64,000 nt of DNA, taken from contig JAAOMT010000479.1 in the NCBI GenBank assembly GCA_016748015.1, positions 213,824 through 277,823 of the forward strand, read 5' to 3'. Source of the DNA: Geosiphon pyriformis. Taxonomy: Eukaryota; Glomeromycota; Glomeromycetes; Archaeosporales; Geosiphonaceae. The notes under the pieces were generated by a model, which was not told where the DNA came from, did no database searches, and worked only from the letters and a program-made list of their open reading frames with translations. Below, piece after piece: positions 13,523 to 25,765 of this stretch; the stretch's first letter is position 1, and the number at the start of each line of letters is the position of its first letter. Made by a program: the position numbers and the translations under genes.

Positions 13523-14351
13523 TGTTATTCATAGAATATAGGAAGTATATTAGCATAAAAATTAACCAATCAGAAGTAGCCATAGTAAATGTGGAATTCC
13601 AGAATTTCTTTTAGAGAAATTGTAAGATTTCAAGAATTTCAGGATTTTCATATAAGAAATTGCAGGATTCCAGAATTCCAGGATTCCTGGTGTGAAGAAT
13701 CAAAAAATTAAGGAATCTCAATTATGTATATATAGCAATAATATTAGAAGTAAAAAAGACAGATCTCTCAGTTTAAATTTAATCTAAACAACTTTCCATT
13801 CACAAATATCAATAAATAATTATTCACTATTTCCATCTACTCTTCATTATCAACATTTTATGTTGATAATAATTAATACTTAATCACTTTGGAACAATAG
13901 CTCTTGATCATGGCTATTGATGAGATACTAATATTTATTGTCTTGACTTATTTCTTCATTCTCTTTCTTTTATTTTATTTGCATGTCTTTTTGTTATTTT
14001 CTTTGTTTTGTTTTATTAATTGATTAAAAAGAAAAGTGCTGAATTATTGATGTCAAAAATAGCCTGGTAAAAGACCTCAAAAGAAGGGTATAACATTAAG
14101 AATTTAAGGATAGCTTACCAAAAGAGCATTTCTGTTAGATTATTGGCCATTATGTTGAAAAAAAAATTCGATAGAATTGTGATTCTGAGAGGCTATTAAA
14201 AAGACACCAAATAAATCTCTGTTCATTATACAAAGAACTTAACCAAAACTTTCAGATAAATCATAATTTTAGATTAACACTATTATATCAATTAAGCACC
14301 AAGTTACAGGTTTGTTATTTGATTTAAGACTCCAAATAATCACCTATAACA
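13523..14351 (+). repeat. 5' LTR of element A
   Basis: Starts TGTTATTCATAG and ends CACCTATAACA, so it has TGTTA...TAACA ends. It matches 22674-23542 over its full length with scattered transitions and small indels. Contains TATGTATATATAGC (TATA-like), Pol II-style promoter position within the LTR, and AATAAATAATTATTC (possible polyadenylation region). Confidence 0.9.
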
Positions 14352-14403
14352 TTTATGAAGTATAATCTTACAGAGAATCAGCACCAACAACAATCATTCA
14401 AAA

Positions 14404-14976
14404 GTGGCAGAATCAGAAATCATAGGAACCAATCACTTAGGATTTGCCAAATTTTTGTTTCAACAGTACAGCCAACAGTTAGGATTAAACAATAACCATT
14501 TTCTAGCAGAATTAGCCTTCAACTTTTATGTCAATAATAAAATCACAGACTGCTTAGGAGGAACAGTTAATATTGAATCTGCAAAGGAAAATTTCTATAC
14601 AGAATTGTTTCAACATACTAGTTTACCAAGAAACTACAGTTTTGCACCAATTATTAAAGAAATCAATCAAACCATTGAAGGATATACCCAACAACAATTC
14701 CCTATTACTTACGCAGACAAAGGCAAAAGAAGATTACAAACACCAGTGATAACACCCAAAAAGATACAACCACTCACTTGAAAAAAAACCAGAGTTGAAT
14801 CACCAACCAATCTATTATATTATTATACACTAAGAAGTGCCATCAATATCTCCTCAGCAGACACATTCACATTAAACACAACATTAATCTTTGGACAATT
14901 CTTATTTCAAAGTAAACAAAAAAGAGCAGAGTTATTAGGACCATATGGTAAATATTTTAAAAGATTTAAATTGTAA
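14404..14976 (+). pseudogene. Element A: N-terminal gag-region ORF
   Basis: Begins MAESEIIGTNHLGFAKF and is open for 125 codons to a TGA at 14779 (probable former Trp), then continues in frame (KKTRVESPTN...) to 14976. It is Gln/Asn-rich with hydrophobic helices and no known domain. Element B (23790-24360) carries a decayed homologue, and element C has an ORF in the same position (47685-48023). Probably the matrix-like N-terminal part of Gag; this is inferred from position. Confidence 0.6.
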
Positions 14977-15249
14977 TCACCAACATCATCAGGATTTCGA
15001 TCACTACCATCTCAACCAGATTTCGGAACTGCAGGTCTATGAGAAGTAACTGAATCAGAAGAAGAAGAAGAAGAGAATCAGAAATTTAATTATCAAAACC
15101 TGATCCCAGAAAACCCAGAAATTGAAAACCCAAACAATCCAAACCCTGATAATATTAATTAGCAAAATCAGAACAATCAAAATCCCAATTTAATTAATCA
15201 ACTGAACATACTTTCAGAAATTATCATCAATTAGCCACCCTTTAAGCTG

Positions 15250-16430
15250 ATTCAGCAACCACTCCAACAACAACAACTTCAACAACCACTAGCATAATAG
15301 CAACAACTGATCATGCAAATGGCATATGCACCAATCACCAAACTTGAAAAATTTACTGGTGAAGAAAATAATACTCAGATTTGGCTTAATGATGTTACCA
15401 AAACAATCACTGCTAACAATTGGGATGACACCAGAGCCCTACAGGCTATCCCATATTTTTTGCAAGATACCACCAATTCATGGTATCAAAGCTTGATCAA
15501 CAAACTTGTCATCTTTGATGCATTTAAAACAGAGTTTTTGAGATATTTTAGCAATAATAATAGCATTAATTGCTTAACCAACACTTTTACCACTATTAAA
15601 CAAAGAGAAAATGAAGCAGTTACCACTTACTTGGGATGTTTTTACAGAAATCTGTGTTAAATTTAGGCCATACAGACTGATTATTTCACAGTACCACAGA
15701 TTTTAAATTAATTCATCAGAGGCCTACACAGTAACATCCTTCAACATATGTGTTTATTGCATCCAGCAGATTTTCAAGCTGTCATTACAAATGCCAGAGA
15801 TTTTGAAGCCACTGAATTAGAAACCAACTATGTTCAAGCAGTAAATCTAGTAATGAATAGATTATCTGACTTGAACTCCAAATTGAAGCAATTCAGTAAA
15901 TCAATCAATCAATCAGAAATTAGAGAGATACTTAGCTAACACCAGTCAAGCCATTTATCAATCTCCACAATGATGCAACAATCAGGGAAATAGAAATTGC
16001 TTCCAAAATCAGTCACATCTAGCATCATCCTTGACCAATCAACAGTGGCAGCAGGAAATGCATGTATACTACTATTGTGGTAAACAAGGACATTTACAGT
16101 TTGAATGCTGTAAATGACTAAGTAAACAATGATTAGGCTATTAGTATCAAAACTCCAATTACCAAATCCAAACTCAAAATTATGTTAGTAATTAATCACA
16201 AAAGTCTTATTAATATCAATTATCTTATGTTCAAATGACTCCACCAATGTATTAAGCACCAATAATACAGCAATTATACTTACTTCCAATATATCAACTG
16301 GCAATACTCATAATCTATCAACCACTACAGTCTCAAATAATATATCAACCCCAACAAATTTCAATACTACCATCAAATTTAGCTCAAATAACATCAGGAA
16401 ACCCTAGATTAAGGGTTACTCAAAACTGGA
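15250..16430 (+). pseudogene. Element A: gag (capsid-nucleocapsid) relic
   Basis: Contains the retrotransposon gag core: LEKFTGEENNTQIWLNDV, the W-x-x-A-like segment around NWDDTRALQAIPYFLQD, and ITNARDFEATE. A zinc knuckle at 16068-16108 reads YYYCGKQGHLQFEC. The first Cys of the C-x2-C-x4-H-x4-C pattern is replaced by Tyr (a G-to-A change). Multiple TAG and TAA stops replace Gln codons. Gag forms the virus-like particle. Confidence 0.75.
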
Positions 16431-16559
16431 GATTGGCAATAGTTGTTCACCAACTGATTTTTAGCTCCTTAAACCAGTCATTGGGATCATGCCAGCAGAG
16501 TTCAGGAACTGGGTACACACCAAATCCGAGTTCTCAGAACTATTTAAGCCTTCTAGTAA

Positions 16560-17200
16560 CTCCAGAAGATGCTTTATTTAACAAAACAGAACCCAATCAA
16601 AGTAAACCACTTATCAGCAACATTTCACTAGCTACCATTATGGAAGACGAGTTACTTGCAGCTATATTTCCTTTCAAAATAAAAAAACTATCAAAAACTC
16701 TTTTGTTCAATGGAACTGCACTTGAAGAAAAACTTATTACCATGATGTATACTAATGCCAAAGTTAATGGCCACTTCATTAAACTAATCCTCAATAGTGG
16801 ATCAGCTGGCAGCATCATCACAAGACAACTTATGAACCAATTAGGTCACCAAGTTGATTAAGCTGTTAGTGTAAGAATCATCATAGCAGATGGAGCAACT
16901 AAAACTCCAATTGGCAAAATTGATGACTTTCCCATTGAAGTCAATGATATTATAATACCAATTAAGATACTAGTCATAAAAGCCACCCAATACTAAGCAC
17001 TTATTGATAACAACTGACTGTCCAAAACTAACATGATACTTAATTGGACTACCCAAGAACTCCAGCTAAGTCAGAATGGCCAACATACAAAAGTACTAGC
17101 TTTATGTGGCCACTTCAAACCAACCACCATATAACTACTAATTGAACTAGAAGAAGAGGAAACTAAACCCATCTGGGAAGCTTATTAAGTTTCTTGAATT
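16560..17200 (+). pseudogene. Element A: aspartic protease region
   Basis: The retropepsin motif appears as LILNSGSAGSIITR. The catalytic Asp of D-S-G is Asn here (GAT to AAT), so the protease would be inactive. Downstream ADGATKTPIGKI and VLVIKATQYQALI-like strings match the flap and second half. Stops at Gln and Trp positions interrupt it. Confidence 0.75.
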
Positions 17201-17328
17201 GACAAGAATCACAATAAGCTGCTGCCAGTATCTTCATGAAATGATTAAGAAAAAGAAAAAAGAAGAACTTATTTGGAATGCTGACCCAGACAAACCATCA
17301 ACTTAGGAGTGGGAAGAAAACACCAAAG

Positions 17329-17378
<50 letters not shown>
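17329..17378. repeat. 50-base poly(A) tract inside element A
   Basis: An uninterrupted run of 50 A residues between protease and the Cys-rich module. Element C has no such run at the corresponding place. It is either slippage at a Lys/Glu-rich codon run or an assembly artefact. Confidence 0.9.
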
Positions 17379-17379
<1 letters not shown>

Positions 17380-18110
17380 CCAGCATCAACCACCACTGCC
17401 ATTTATATTCCTTACATCTATATCATACCACTACTATCTAACTATCGCTGACCAAAACTAGTATGTATTGACTGTGACAAGAAATTGTCATTAATGGATA
17501 TATGCTGTGGCAATAATGAGAAATACCAGATGGCAACTAAGTTTTATTGCTGCCTATGCCTCATTGAATGCTTTGGAAGACCAAAATGAGTTGGAAAATA
17601 GGATAATAAGTCATGCTTGGCTTGTGGAGAAACTCTCCTCAATGAAAGAATATGGAATGATATTCCTGAAAGAGAAAAAACATGTAATGAATTGTGTCAA
17701 TATATGATTCTAATAAGTAACTGGATTAGAAAAAGAACACCAATAGAAGCTGTCTAAAGAAGAGCTGTAAAATACTTGAATGAATGTCTACATAATGACA
17801 ACAAAATCTGGTGGATAGCACTCACCAAAATCAAAAGAGTGTCATCAAAAGAAATAAGAATAATCAAAAACAACCTATTGGAATCCATAGAACTGGACTG
17901 GAACTCAGAACCAGTCATAAATCTCCTGAATTCAGAACAATTCTATGAACACTACCAAGAGTTAGCATTCACAAGAGAAGAACAAAAGCAATGCTTAAAG
18001 CAACTAAACACTCAACTGTGTCAACACTGTCTAATCCCATGTAACTTCCAATATTGTAATAAGTGTAACCTTATTTACAATCTATTATCATGCATGATCT
18101 ACATAATTCC
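17380..18110 (+). pseudogene. Element A: Cys-rich (putative zinc-binding) module
   Basis: Between protease and dUTPase the frames contain repeated C-x2-C pairs: CIDCDKK, CCLCL, CLACGE, CNELC, then CQHCLIPCNFQYCNKC. Element C has the same set at 44870-45425 in the same order. The module resembles a string of zinc ribbons, but no named family was recognised. Its function is unknown. Confidence 0.6.
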
Positions 18111-18294
18111 AGAAGAAGATAAACCAATTAGCAGTTACATATTAGAATCAGAACTAAAGTTTAACTCCAATTCAAACTCTAATAATGATGATGACAAAAA
18201 TAACAGTTTTAGCTCCATTCAAAATAGCAATAAAAATTATGATAATTTAAACTCCAATTCAAACTCTGAAACATACATCACACTTTCTGATCTC

Positions 18295-18760
18295 ACCAAA
18301 GAGCAGAAACTGAAATGGTTCAGCAACAATAATAAAGATATTATGCCAGAACATGTACATGATATCAATGCAGAGTTTGATATGAGATATCCTGAAAAAA
18401 ACACCATCAAATTAGAACCACATTCATGCACCTGTATTGATCTCAAAATAGCACTGGAAATTCCAGTAACAACAATAATTCAACTAGCATTTAGAAGTAG
18501 TTTAGCGAAAAAGAGAATCAACATCAGAAGAGGAATAATTAATACAGAATATGTAGGAAACATTATTGTAATGCTACAGAATGATTTTGAAAAGGCCTAT
18601 ATTATAGAACCAAATAAAAAGATAGCACAGACAATATTTCTATTTTTGGTAAAAATAGCTTAGTTAGTGTCAGTAAGAAACAGAAAAAAATTAGAGATCA
18701 CAGCTAGAGAAATACAGAGTTTTGGATTAATGAGTAGAATAGATGTACCAGTTAATATGA
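18295..18760 (+). pseudogene. Element A: dUTPase-like domain
   Basis: All five trimeric dUTPase motifs can be traced in order: motif 1 AEFDMRYP (about 18370-18393), motif 2 RSSLAKKRIN (18493-18522), motif 3 GIINTEYVGNI (18532-18564), motif 4 KKIAQTIFL and motif 5 QSFGLMSRI (18715-18741). The motif 3 Asp that activates water is Asn here, and one TAG interrupts between motifs 4 and 5, so this copy is presumably dead. dUTPase converts dUTP to dUMP and keeps uracil out of new cDNA. Known family: retroviral and cellular dUTPases. Confidence 0.75.
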
Positions 18761-19139
18761 CAGAAAAAGAAATTGTTGACAAGGAAAAAATTATCTCCAC
18801 CCATCAATCAATTTCTATTCCACTATATGACCATTACATGGTAGTTATAGAGAGAAAAGTAAAGTATCAAGTTCAGATTTTTGAGGCAGAAGCAACACTG
18901 TGTGAATCAGAAGAAATTAAATTAGTCAATCTATACATACCAGTCAAGAACCACAGTCACATCAAAATCCCTATTTACAATAACATAAGAAATGTTATTA
19001 AGATACCAGAAGAAACCACCATTGGATACTTAACTACTGAAATTGAAAACTAACTATCAGACACCATTTCAGACTTTTCATAACTTTGCAAATATGTGAA
19101 TATTACATTACAAACAATATATGAACAAAAGGAATATTA

Positions 19140-20080
19140 TTTGCTCTAATTAGAACAATTAGAACAAATAAATATGAAAAACTTGAATTCACTACAACAT
19201 ATGCAGCTCAAGATATTACTCAACAATTTCAATGACATCTTTGCCAGTGAAAACAAATTTGGCAGAACTGATATTATCCAACATTAAATCAAGACTGGTG
19301 ATACAATGCCAATTAAACAGAGAGCATACAAAGTACCACCAGCCAGCCACAAGATCATTCATCAAGAAATCAATCAGATGCTTGACAACGGGCTAATTCA
19401 GCCATCAATGAGTCCATGATTATTACCAGTGGTATTAGTCTGTAAGAAAAATGGAAAAATATGCTTTTGTGTGGATTACTGGAAATTGAATGGAGTGACC
19501 AAAAGTGATAGCTACCTGATTCCAAAGATACAAGAACTCTTTGATGCTTTTGGAGGAAAAAAATGGTTTTCAACTTTAGACTTGAACAGTGATTACTGGT
19601 AAGTAGCCATGAAACTAGAAGACAAAAAAAAAAGGCTTTTACAACTTGAGAAGAAAATTTCGAATTTGAAATGATGCTATTTGGCTTGATAAACACTTTT
19701 GCCATATTTTAACGGCTTATAGAAATTGTCTATACTGGACTACTAAGAAAATCAGTAATTATTTATTTAAACAACACCAATGTGTTCTCCAAGACATTTG
19801 ATGACCATCTACATCATCTTCAACAAGTGTTTGAAAGGTTGAAAAGAGCAAAATTAAAATTAAATACAACCAAGTGTTTTTTTGACAAAACAGAGTTAAA
19901 ATTTTTGGGACATGTCATAAGCAAAGACAGCATTAAAACAGATCCAGATAAAATTGCAATAGTAAAGAACTTTCTAATACTAACCAACTTAACAGAACTA
20001 AGAGCATTTTTGGAATTCACAGACTATTATTGCTGCTTTATTAAGAACTTTTCTAAACTGGCTCAGCCATTCCACTAGCT
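19140..20080 (+). pseudogene. Element A: reverse transcriptase
   Basis: Conserved Ty3/gypsy RT strings are present: QPSMSP, a degraded ICFCVDYWKLN, FSTLDLNSDYW, MLFGLINTFAIF, the active-site box as VIIYLNNTNVF, and KLKFLGHVISKDSIKTDP. YLDD has become YLNN, so both catalytic Asp residues are lost, and stops interrupt the frame. The domain copies RNA into cDNA in functional elements. Confidence 0.85.
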
Positions 20081-20580
20081 GCAAACCAAGAATGTAAAAT
20101 ACAAATAGACAGAAGCTCATTAAGAAGCTTTTGATATATTAAAGAGAAAGTTTATTCAAGCTCCAGTATTGATATATTCAAATCACAGCCAATTATTTAT
20201 TATTATTATAGATGCATTAGATCAAACATTGGGAGCAGTATTATTACAAAAAAAACCAGATGGAAGAGAACATCTAGTAGCATATGCCAGCCATAGCTTG
20301 AATCCAGCAGAAAAGAACTATGGAACACCAGCATTAAAACACTTAGCAATCTATTGGGCTGTTATCAAATAGAAAGAATACTTGAGTCAAAAATTTAATG
20401 TATATATTAATTATAAAGAACTGACTTCAATTCAAAAACAAGAATTTGGAGATAATTGTTATGTTAGATAGAAAATAGAACTTTTACCATTTAATTATAC
20501 AGTATATTACAAAAAAGAAAAAGAAAATGGAAATGCTAACAGTCTGTTGTGAATGAGACAAATCTAAAAACATTTCAAAC
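20081..20580 (+). pseudogene. Element A: RNase H domain
   Basis: Follows RT directly: IIIDALDQTLGAVLLQ (first catalytic Asp in the ATDAS-like position), HLVAYASHSLNPAEKNYGTPALKHLAIYWAV (second acidic position), then a degraded YINYKELTSIQKQ. Typical Ty3-type RNase H with Trp-to-stop and Gln-to-stop changes. Confidence 0.8.
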
Positions 20581-20597
20581 CAAAAATATAACAAAAG

Positions 20598-21850
20598 ATG
20601 AATAGACAAAAATACCAACAACTCCAATATTATATAAATACTCAATTGTTCAAGGAGAAATTATCTCAAAAAAAACAAAACAACATAAAACAACAATCAA
20701 AATATTTTATCAATTACCAAAATATATTTTACCAGAAAAACAGAAAGAATTCAGATCAACCAATCAGAATTATTACAGAACCAGAGAAAGAGACAATATT
20801 GTTCAACATGTACTCAAATCCAACAGCAGGACATTTCCATAAAAAAGCAACAATAGAAAGAACCAGAAAAAGATATTATTGGCTATTAATGTATCCAGAC
20901 ATTATCCAATATGTTCAAAATTGTGATGTTTGTCAAAGAAGAGGTGAAACAAAACCCAGTGAACCATTGAGACCAATTAAAGTGGGACAATCATTCAATT
21001 GTATTGGAATTGACTTAGTTGAATCATTAACAATTACCAGAGGCAACAAATATATTGCAGTAGCCATAGATTATCTCACAAAATAGCCAGAAGCAAAAGC
21101 CATTCAAAAAGCAGATGCAGAATCCATTGCCAAATTTGTCCATCAAAATTTGATCTATCAATACAGATGTTTAAAAAAACTATTATCAGATCAAGGAACT
21201 CATATTGTAAATAGAATATTGGCAGAATTAAGTCAAAGATTTGAGATAAAAAAACCATTATCATTATTATACTATTTATAAACAAATGGGCTAGTTGAAA
21301 AATTTAACAGAACATTGTGTGAAGCTATTGCCAAAATCAGCTAAAAAAACCAGAACAAATGAGATTTGATTATACCATCAGTATTATTTGCTTATTGAAC
21401 AATGAAGTAAAACACTATACAAGTAACACTATTTGAATTAGTATATGATAGAACAGCAACATTACCAGTTGAGATAGAAATCAAAACATATCCAACAAAA
21501 TCAATAACAGAAGAGAATTTTCAGAGAACATTGTTAAAAAAAACATATGACTTAATGGAAACACTAGAAAATACACAGTGAAAAGCAGCTGATAACATCT
21601 AAAAGTTACAAGAAAAACAAAAAAAAAGACATGATAACCAACTACCAGATAAACCAGTTAAATTCAAGATTGGAGACAAAGTACTTCTACATCATATCAA
21701 AACAGAAAAACAATGGAGTGGAAAATTTGACCCCAAATAGGATGAACCATTTCATATAGAAAAAATTCTTGGAAATGAAGCTTATAAATTAAGATTGAAC
21801 AACAAAATCTTAACCAAAGCAGCACATAGTGATTGACTGAAACAATATTA
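20598..21850 (+). pseudogene. Element A: integrase with GPY/F-like tail
   Basis: The H2C2 zinc-binding motif is intact (HFHKK...CDVCQRRG at about 20833-20945). The core D-D-E residues can be traced as GIDLVES, LLSDQGTHIVN and TNGLVEKFNRTL. The C-terminal FKIGDKVLLHH...WSGKFDPK*DEPFHI matches the GPY/F module. Several Gln and Trp codons are stops. No chromodomain follows. Confidence 0.85.
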
Positions 21851-22209
21851 TCATATAATATTATTATCTACCAGTAATATTCCACAATTAGGAGTACAGA
21901 AAATACTAGTCAAACCAGATAAGATTCTATGAAATCTAGAACCAATTATAATTATTGAACCAAACATGTAAAATTAAACAACCAAAGAATATATAAAGAC
22001 ATGGTATACTCGATAAAAGACAGTAGAAAATGGAGATTACTGACAGTATTCACTTACTAGCACAACAACTCTTTTAACTGATCCAACAACAGGAAATGAA
22101 AATTACAATCAACCAACAAACTATCAAATACACAAATATCAGAAAAGAACCACGAAAGAAAATATGAAGAAAAACAAAAAACACTGTTGACAAAATAATT
22201 ACAAAAGTA

Positions 22210-22662
22210 AAATTGGCAATAGAAACACAACCAAAAGTCACCTAATATTAAGAGTTAACTATAGAAACTTGGAATTGGTGAATACAACAATTTCCAAAAA
22301 ACTTTTATTACTTTTATTTGAGACAACACTTAAACATTCAGAGCTTGTATACAGATAAAACAAAATGATTATTTAACACAACAATACTGCAACAACTAGA
22401 ACAATTTGTGGGGAAAAACAATTTAACCACACAAGCAAGAGCTATTTATTAACTACATACTGGATTTCAAGATTAACCAGAAATTTTACTCAATCCAGAA
22501 ATGAACTCTATTATCATTAACCAAATGGGAAAAATAATCAATGCTTAATTTGAAGAATTACAGAACAAGATAGCACAAGTAATTCTTGAAAAAGAAGTTC
22601 AAGAAATACTTAAAGACGGAAAAGTAGAATTAGAAGATCTCAACAGTGCTCAATATTAAAAA
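22210..22662 (+). pseudogene. Element A: accessory ORF before the 3' LTR
   Basis: Downstream of integrase a frame runs TIETWNW*IQQFPKNFYY, LYTDKTKWLFNTTILQQLEQ, NLTTQARAIY, IINQMGKIINA and ends VELEDLNSAQY-stop just before the 3' LTR. Restoring Gln/Trp stops would give about 140 residues, helical and Gln-rich, without a recognised domain. Element B has a decayed counterpart at about 27560-27976. In other retroelements this position can hold env-like or accessory genes, but no signal peptide or membrane span is visible. Confidence 0.55.
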
Positions 22663-22673
22663 GAAGAAAATAA

Positions 22674-23542
22674 TGTTACTCATAGAATATAGAAAGTATA
22701 TTAGCATAAAAATTAGCCAATCAGAAATAGTCATAGTAAATGTGAAATTTTAAGATTCCTCTTAAAAGAATTGCAGGATTCCAAGAATTTTAAAATTCTT
22801 ATACAAGAAATTGCAGGATTCCAGAATTCAAGAATTTTTCTCAAAAGAATTGCAGAATTCCAAAAATTCCAAAATTTTTGGTGTGAAAAATTGAGGAATT
22901 AAGAAATCTCAATTATGTATATATAGCAATAATGTTAAAAGTAAAAAAGACAGACCTTTTAGTTTAGATTTAATCTAAACAACCTTTTATTTACAAATAT
23001 TAATAAATAATTATTCACTATTTCCATTCACTCTTTATTATCAACATTTTATGTTGATAATAATTGATACTTAACTACTTTGGAACAATAGCTCTTGATC
23101 ATGGCTATTGACAGAATACAAATATTTATTGCCTTGGCTTATTTTTTTATTTTCTTTCTTTTATTTTATTTGCATGTTCTTTTGTTATTTCTTTTGTTTT
23201 GTTTTACTAATTAATTAAAGAAAAAAGCACTGAATTATTAATGTCAAAAATAGCCTGGTAAAAGACCTCAAAGGAAAAGTATAATATTAAGAATTTAAAG
23301 ATAGCTTACCAGAAGAGCATCTTTGCCAGATTACTGGCCATCATGCTAAGAAAAAAATTTGACAGAATTGCGATTCTGGGAGACTACTGAGAAGACACCA
23401 AATAAATCTCTGTCCATTATACAAAGGACTCAACCAAAACCTTCAAATAAACCATAACTTCAGATTAACACCATTATATCAATCGAATACCAAGTTATGG
23501 ATTTTTTATTTAATTTAAGACCCCAAATAATCACTTGTAACA
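22674..23542 (+). repeat. 3' LTR of element A
   Basis: Starts TGTTACTCATAG and ends CACTTGTAACA. It aligns to 13523-14351 throughout. Followed by TTGGCCACC, the resumption of the element B LTR. Confidence 0.9.
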
Positions 23543-23726
23543 TTGGCCACCACACTAAAAAAAAAATTCATAGAAGAAACTAATGAAATCTCTATTTATT
23601 ATACAAAAGACTCAACCAAAATTTTCAGATTATAAAACTTTTATAAATTATCATTATTAACAGCTATTAAGCATCAAGTTACAGATTTATTATTTATTTC
23701 AACACTTCAAATAATTACCTGTAAAA
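23543..23726 (+). repeat. 5' LTR of element B, second part
   Basis: Begins TTGGCCACCACACT, matching the site CTGGCCACTATACT in the intact B 3' LTR, and ends near CCTGTAAAA (TAACA decayed). Confidence 0.7.
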
Positions 23727-25765
23727 TTTGATGCTTTTTATGAAATATAATTTAACAAAAAACCAGTACTAACAGCAATTATTTAGAACAGTGGCAGAAT
23801 TAAAAATAATAAAAACAAATAATTTGTTATTTACTAAATTTTTATTTCAATAATATTAACAACAATTAGAATTAATTAAGAATTATTTTCTAGTTGAATT
23901 AGTTTTTAATTTCTATGTTAACAAAAAAATTGTATATTTTTTAAAAAAACAAGCAAATTTTAAATCAGTAAGAAAAAATTTCTATAGCAAATTACTCTAA
24001 TACACTAGCTTATTACTAAATTACAATTTCATTATAATTATTATTAAAATTAATTATGAAATTAAAAGTTATACTTAGCAAAAGTTTTCAATCACATTTG
24101 TAAACAATAGCAAAAACAAGATACAAATACCAACAAATATATCTAAAACAGTACAACAACTTAACTAGAAGAAACTCAGAATTGTTTTTTTAATACATTT
24201 ATTATATTATTATACACTAAAAAGTATTATTAACATATTATCAGATTTTGCATCATTATTTACAGCAAAACCAATCATCACAAAAATTTTATTTCAAAGC
24301 AATTAGAAAAAATTTAAACTATTAAGAATCTATAGTAATTATTTTAAAAGATTTAAATTATAACCAACAACTTTATTAGAACTTTAATTACTATCACCTC
24401 AATCAAATTTTGGATTTATTAATAATTGGAAAAAAACTGAATTAGAAAAAAAAGATGATGATTATCAGAAAATTAATAATTAAAAATCTGATTCCAAATA
24501 ATCTGGAAATCTAAACTTCAAGTGTTTAAATTTAGCAAAACCTGAACAATTTAAACTCCATTTTTATTATTCAATAAAACCTATTTTTAATTATTTGAAT
24601 CAATCTATCACTAGTTGTATTAATAGTTCCTTTATTATAATAATACTAATAACAATTGCTACTAATATCAATAATCTATATACCAATTGCCAAACTAAGA
24701 AAACAACATTCAAGTCTGATTAAATATTGTAACAAAAGTCATTACAGCCAACAGTTAAGATAATACTAGTGTTTTTTAAGCAATTTTATATTTTTTTCAA
24801 AACATTATTGACTTATAGTATCAAAGTTTGATTAATAAGTTTTAAACTTTTAATGTATTTAAACAAAAATTTTTACAATATTTCAGTGATTATAATAGTA
24901 TTAACTGCTTGTTGACAGGATTTATCATTATTAAGCAAGATAATACTGAAACAGTTACTACTTATTTAGAATGTTTTCACTAAAATTTATACCATATTTA
25001 GATTATTAATGCTAATTATTATACAGTACTACAAATTTTAAACCAATTTATTCACAGCTTATACAGCAGTTTGCTACAACAAATATGTTTATTATATCCA
25101 AATACCTTCCAAAACACAGTTACATATGTTAGAGATTTTAAATTAACAGAACTTAAAGCCAATTATATTCAAGCTATGAATCTAATAATAATAAATTATT
25201 TAAATTGGATACTAAATTGAAACAATTTGGCAAAACAATTAATCAGAAGATTAAAAAATATTTAATTAGCAATCAGACAATTTATCAATTTTTTTAATGC
25301 TATAATTATTAAAAAAACTCTAATTAGTTCCAAAATTAATTGCATTTATTATTATTAGTCTTAGCAATTTAACTATGACAACAAAAAATGTGTATTTATT
25401 ATTACTGTAATAAACAAAAATACTTAAAAATAGACTATAAAGCAAGATTAAATAATTAACAATCAGAAAATCAATATTAAAATCCTGATTATAAATTTCA
25501 AATCCCAAACTACATTAACAATTTGTTATTAAGACCAAATTAATATCAATCCTATTATGTATTAATAATATAATAACTAATATATTTATTTCCAATTTAT
25601 TAAGCATTAGCACCAATAATCTATTAACTACTGCAGTTACAGATAGTTTACTAATTCCAACAAATTCAAATGCAGTTTCAAATTTTAGCTTAAATTACCA
25701 ATAGAAATTAAAGACTAAAAATCACTTATACTTAATAAAATTGGGGATTGTTAATAATTATATAT

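Larger units (their letters stand above)
13523..23542 (+). mobile_element. Ty3/gypsy element A with dUTPase-like domain
   Basis: A 10.0-kb LTR retrotransposon with full-length LTRs of 829 and 869 bases. Order: gag N-terminal region, gag with a CCHC relic, protease, Cys-rich module, dUTPase-like domain, reverse transcriptase, RNase H, integrase with H2C2 and GPY/F-like module, then an extra ORF before the 3' LTR. This PR-RT-RH-IN order defines Ty3/gypsy. It lies inside the 5' LTR of element B. The flanking duplication is CTGG/TTGG (or ACTGG/ATTGG; an A is ambiguous). Dozens of in-frame stops show it is inactive. Confidence 0.9.

Noticed and set aside
13600-13700. CRISPR-like short repeats (GGATTCCAGAATTCC-type units) in the A LTRs
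   Set aside because: They are short irregular imperfect repeats within a eukaryotic LTR, without uniform spacers or cas genes.
17507-17707. Separate small gene inside element A
   Set aside because: It is part of the Cys-rich module between protease and dUTPase, broken by stops, not an independent gene.
14404-22670. Alternative genetic code (stop codons read as Gln or Trp) in the retroelements
   Set aside because: All three stops appear, at both Gln and Trp positions, while host genes in the same window use normal stops. C-to-T decay explains it.
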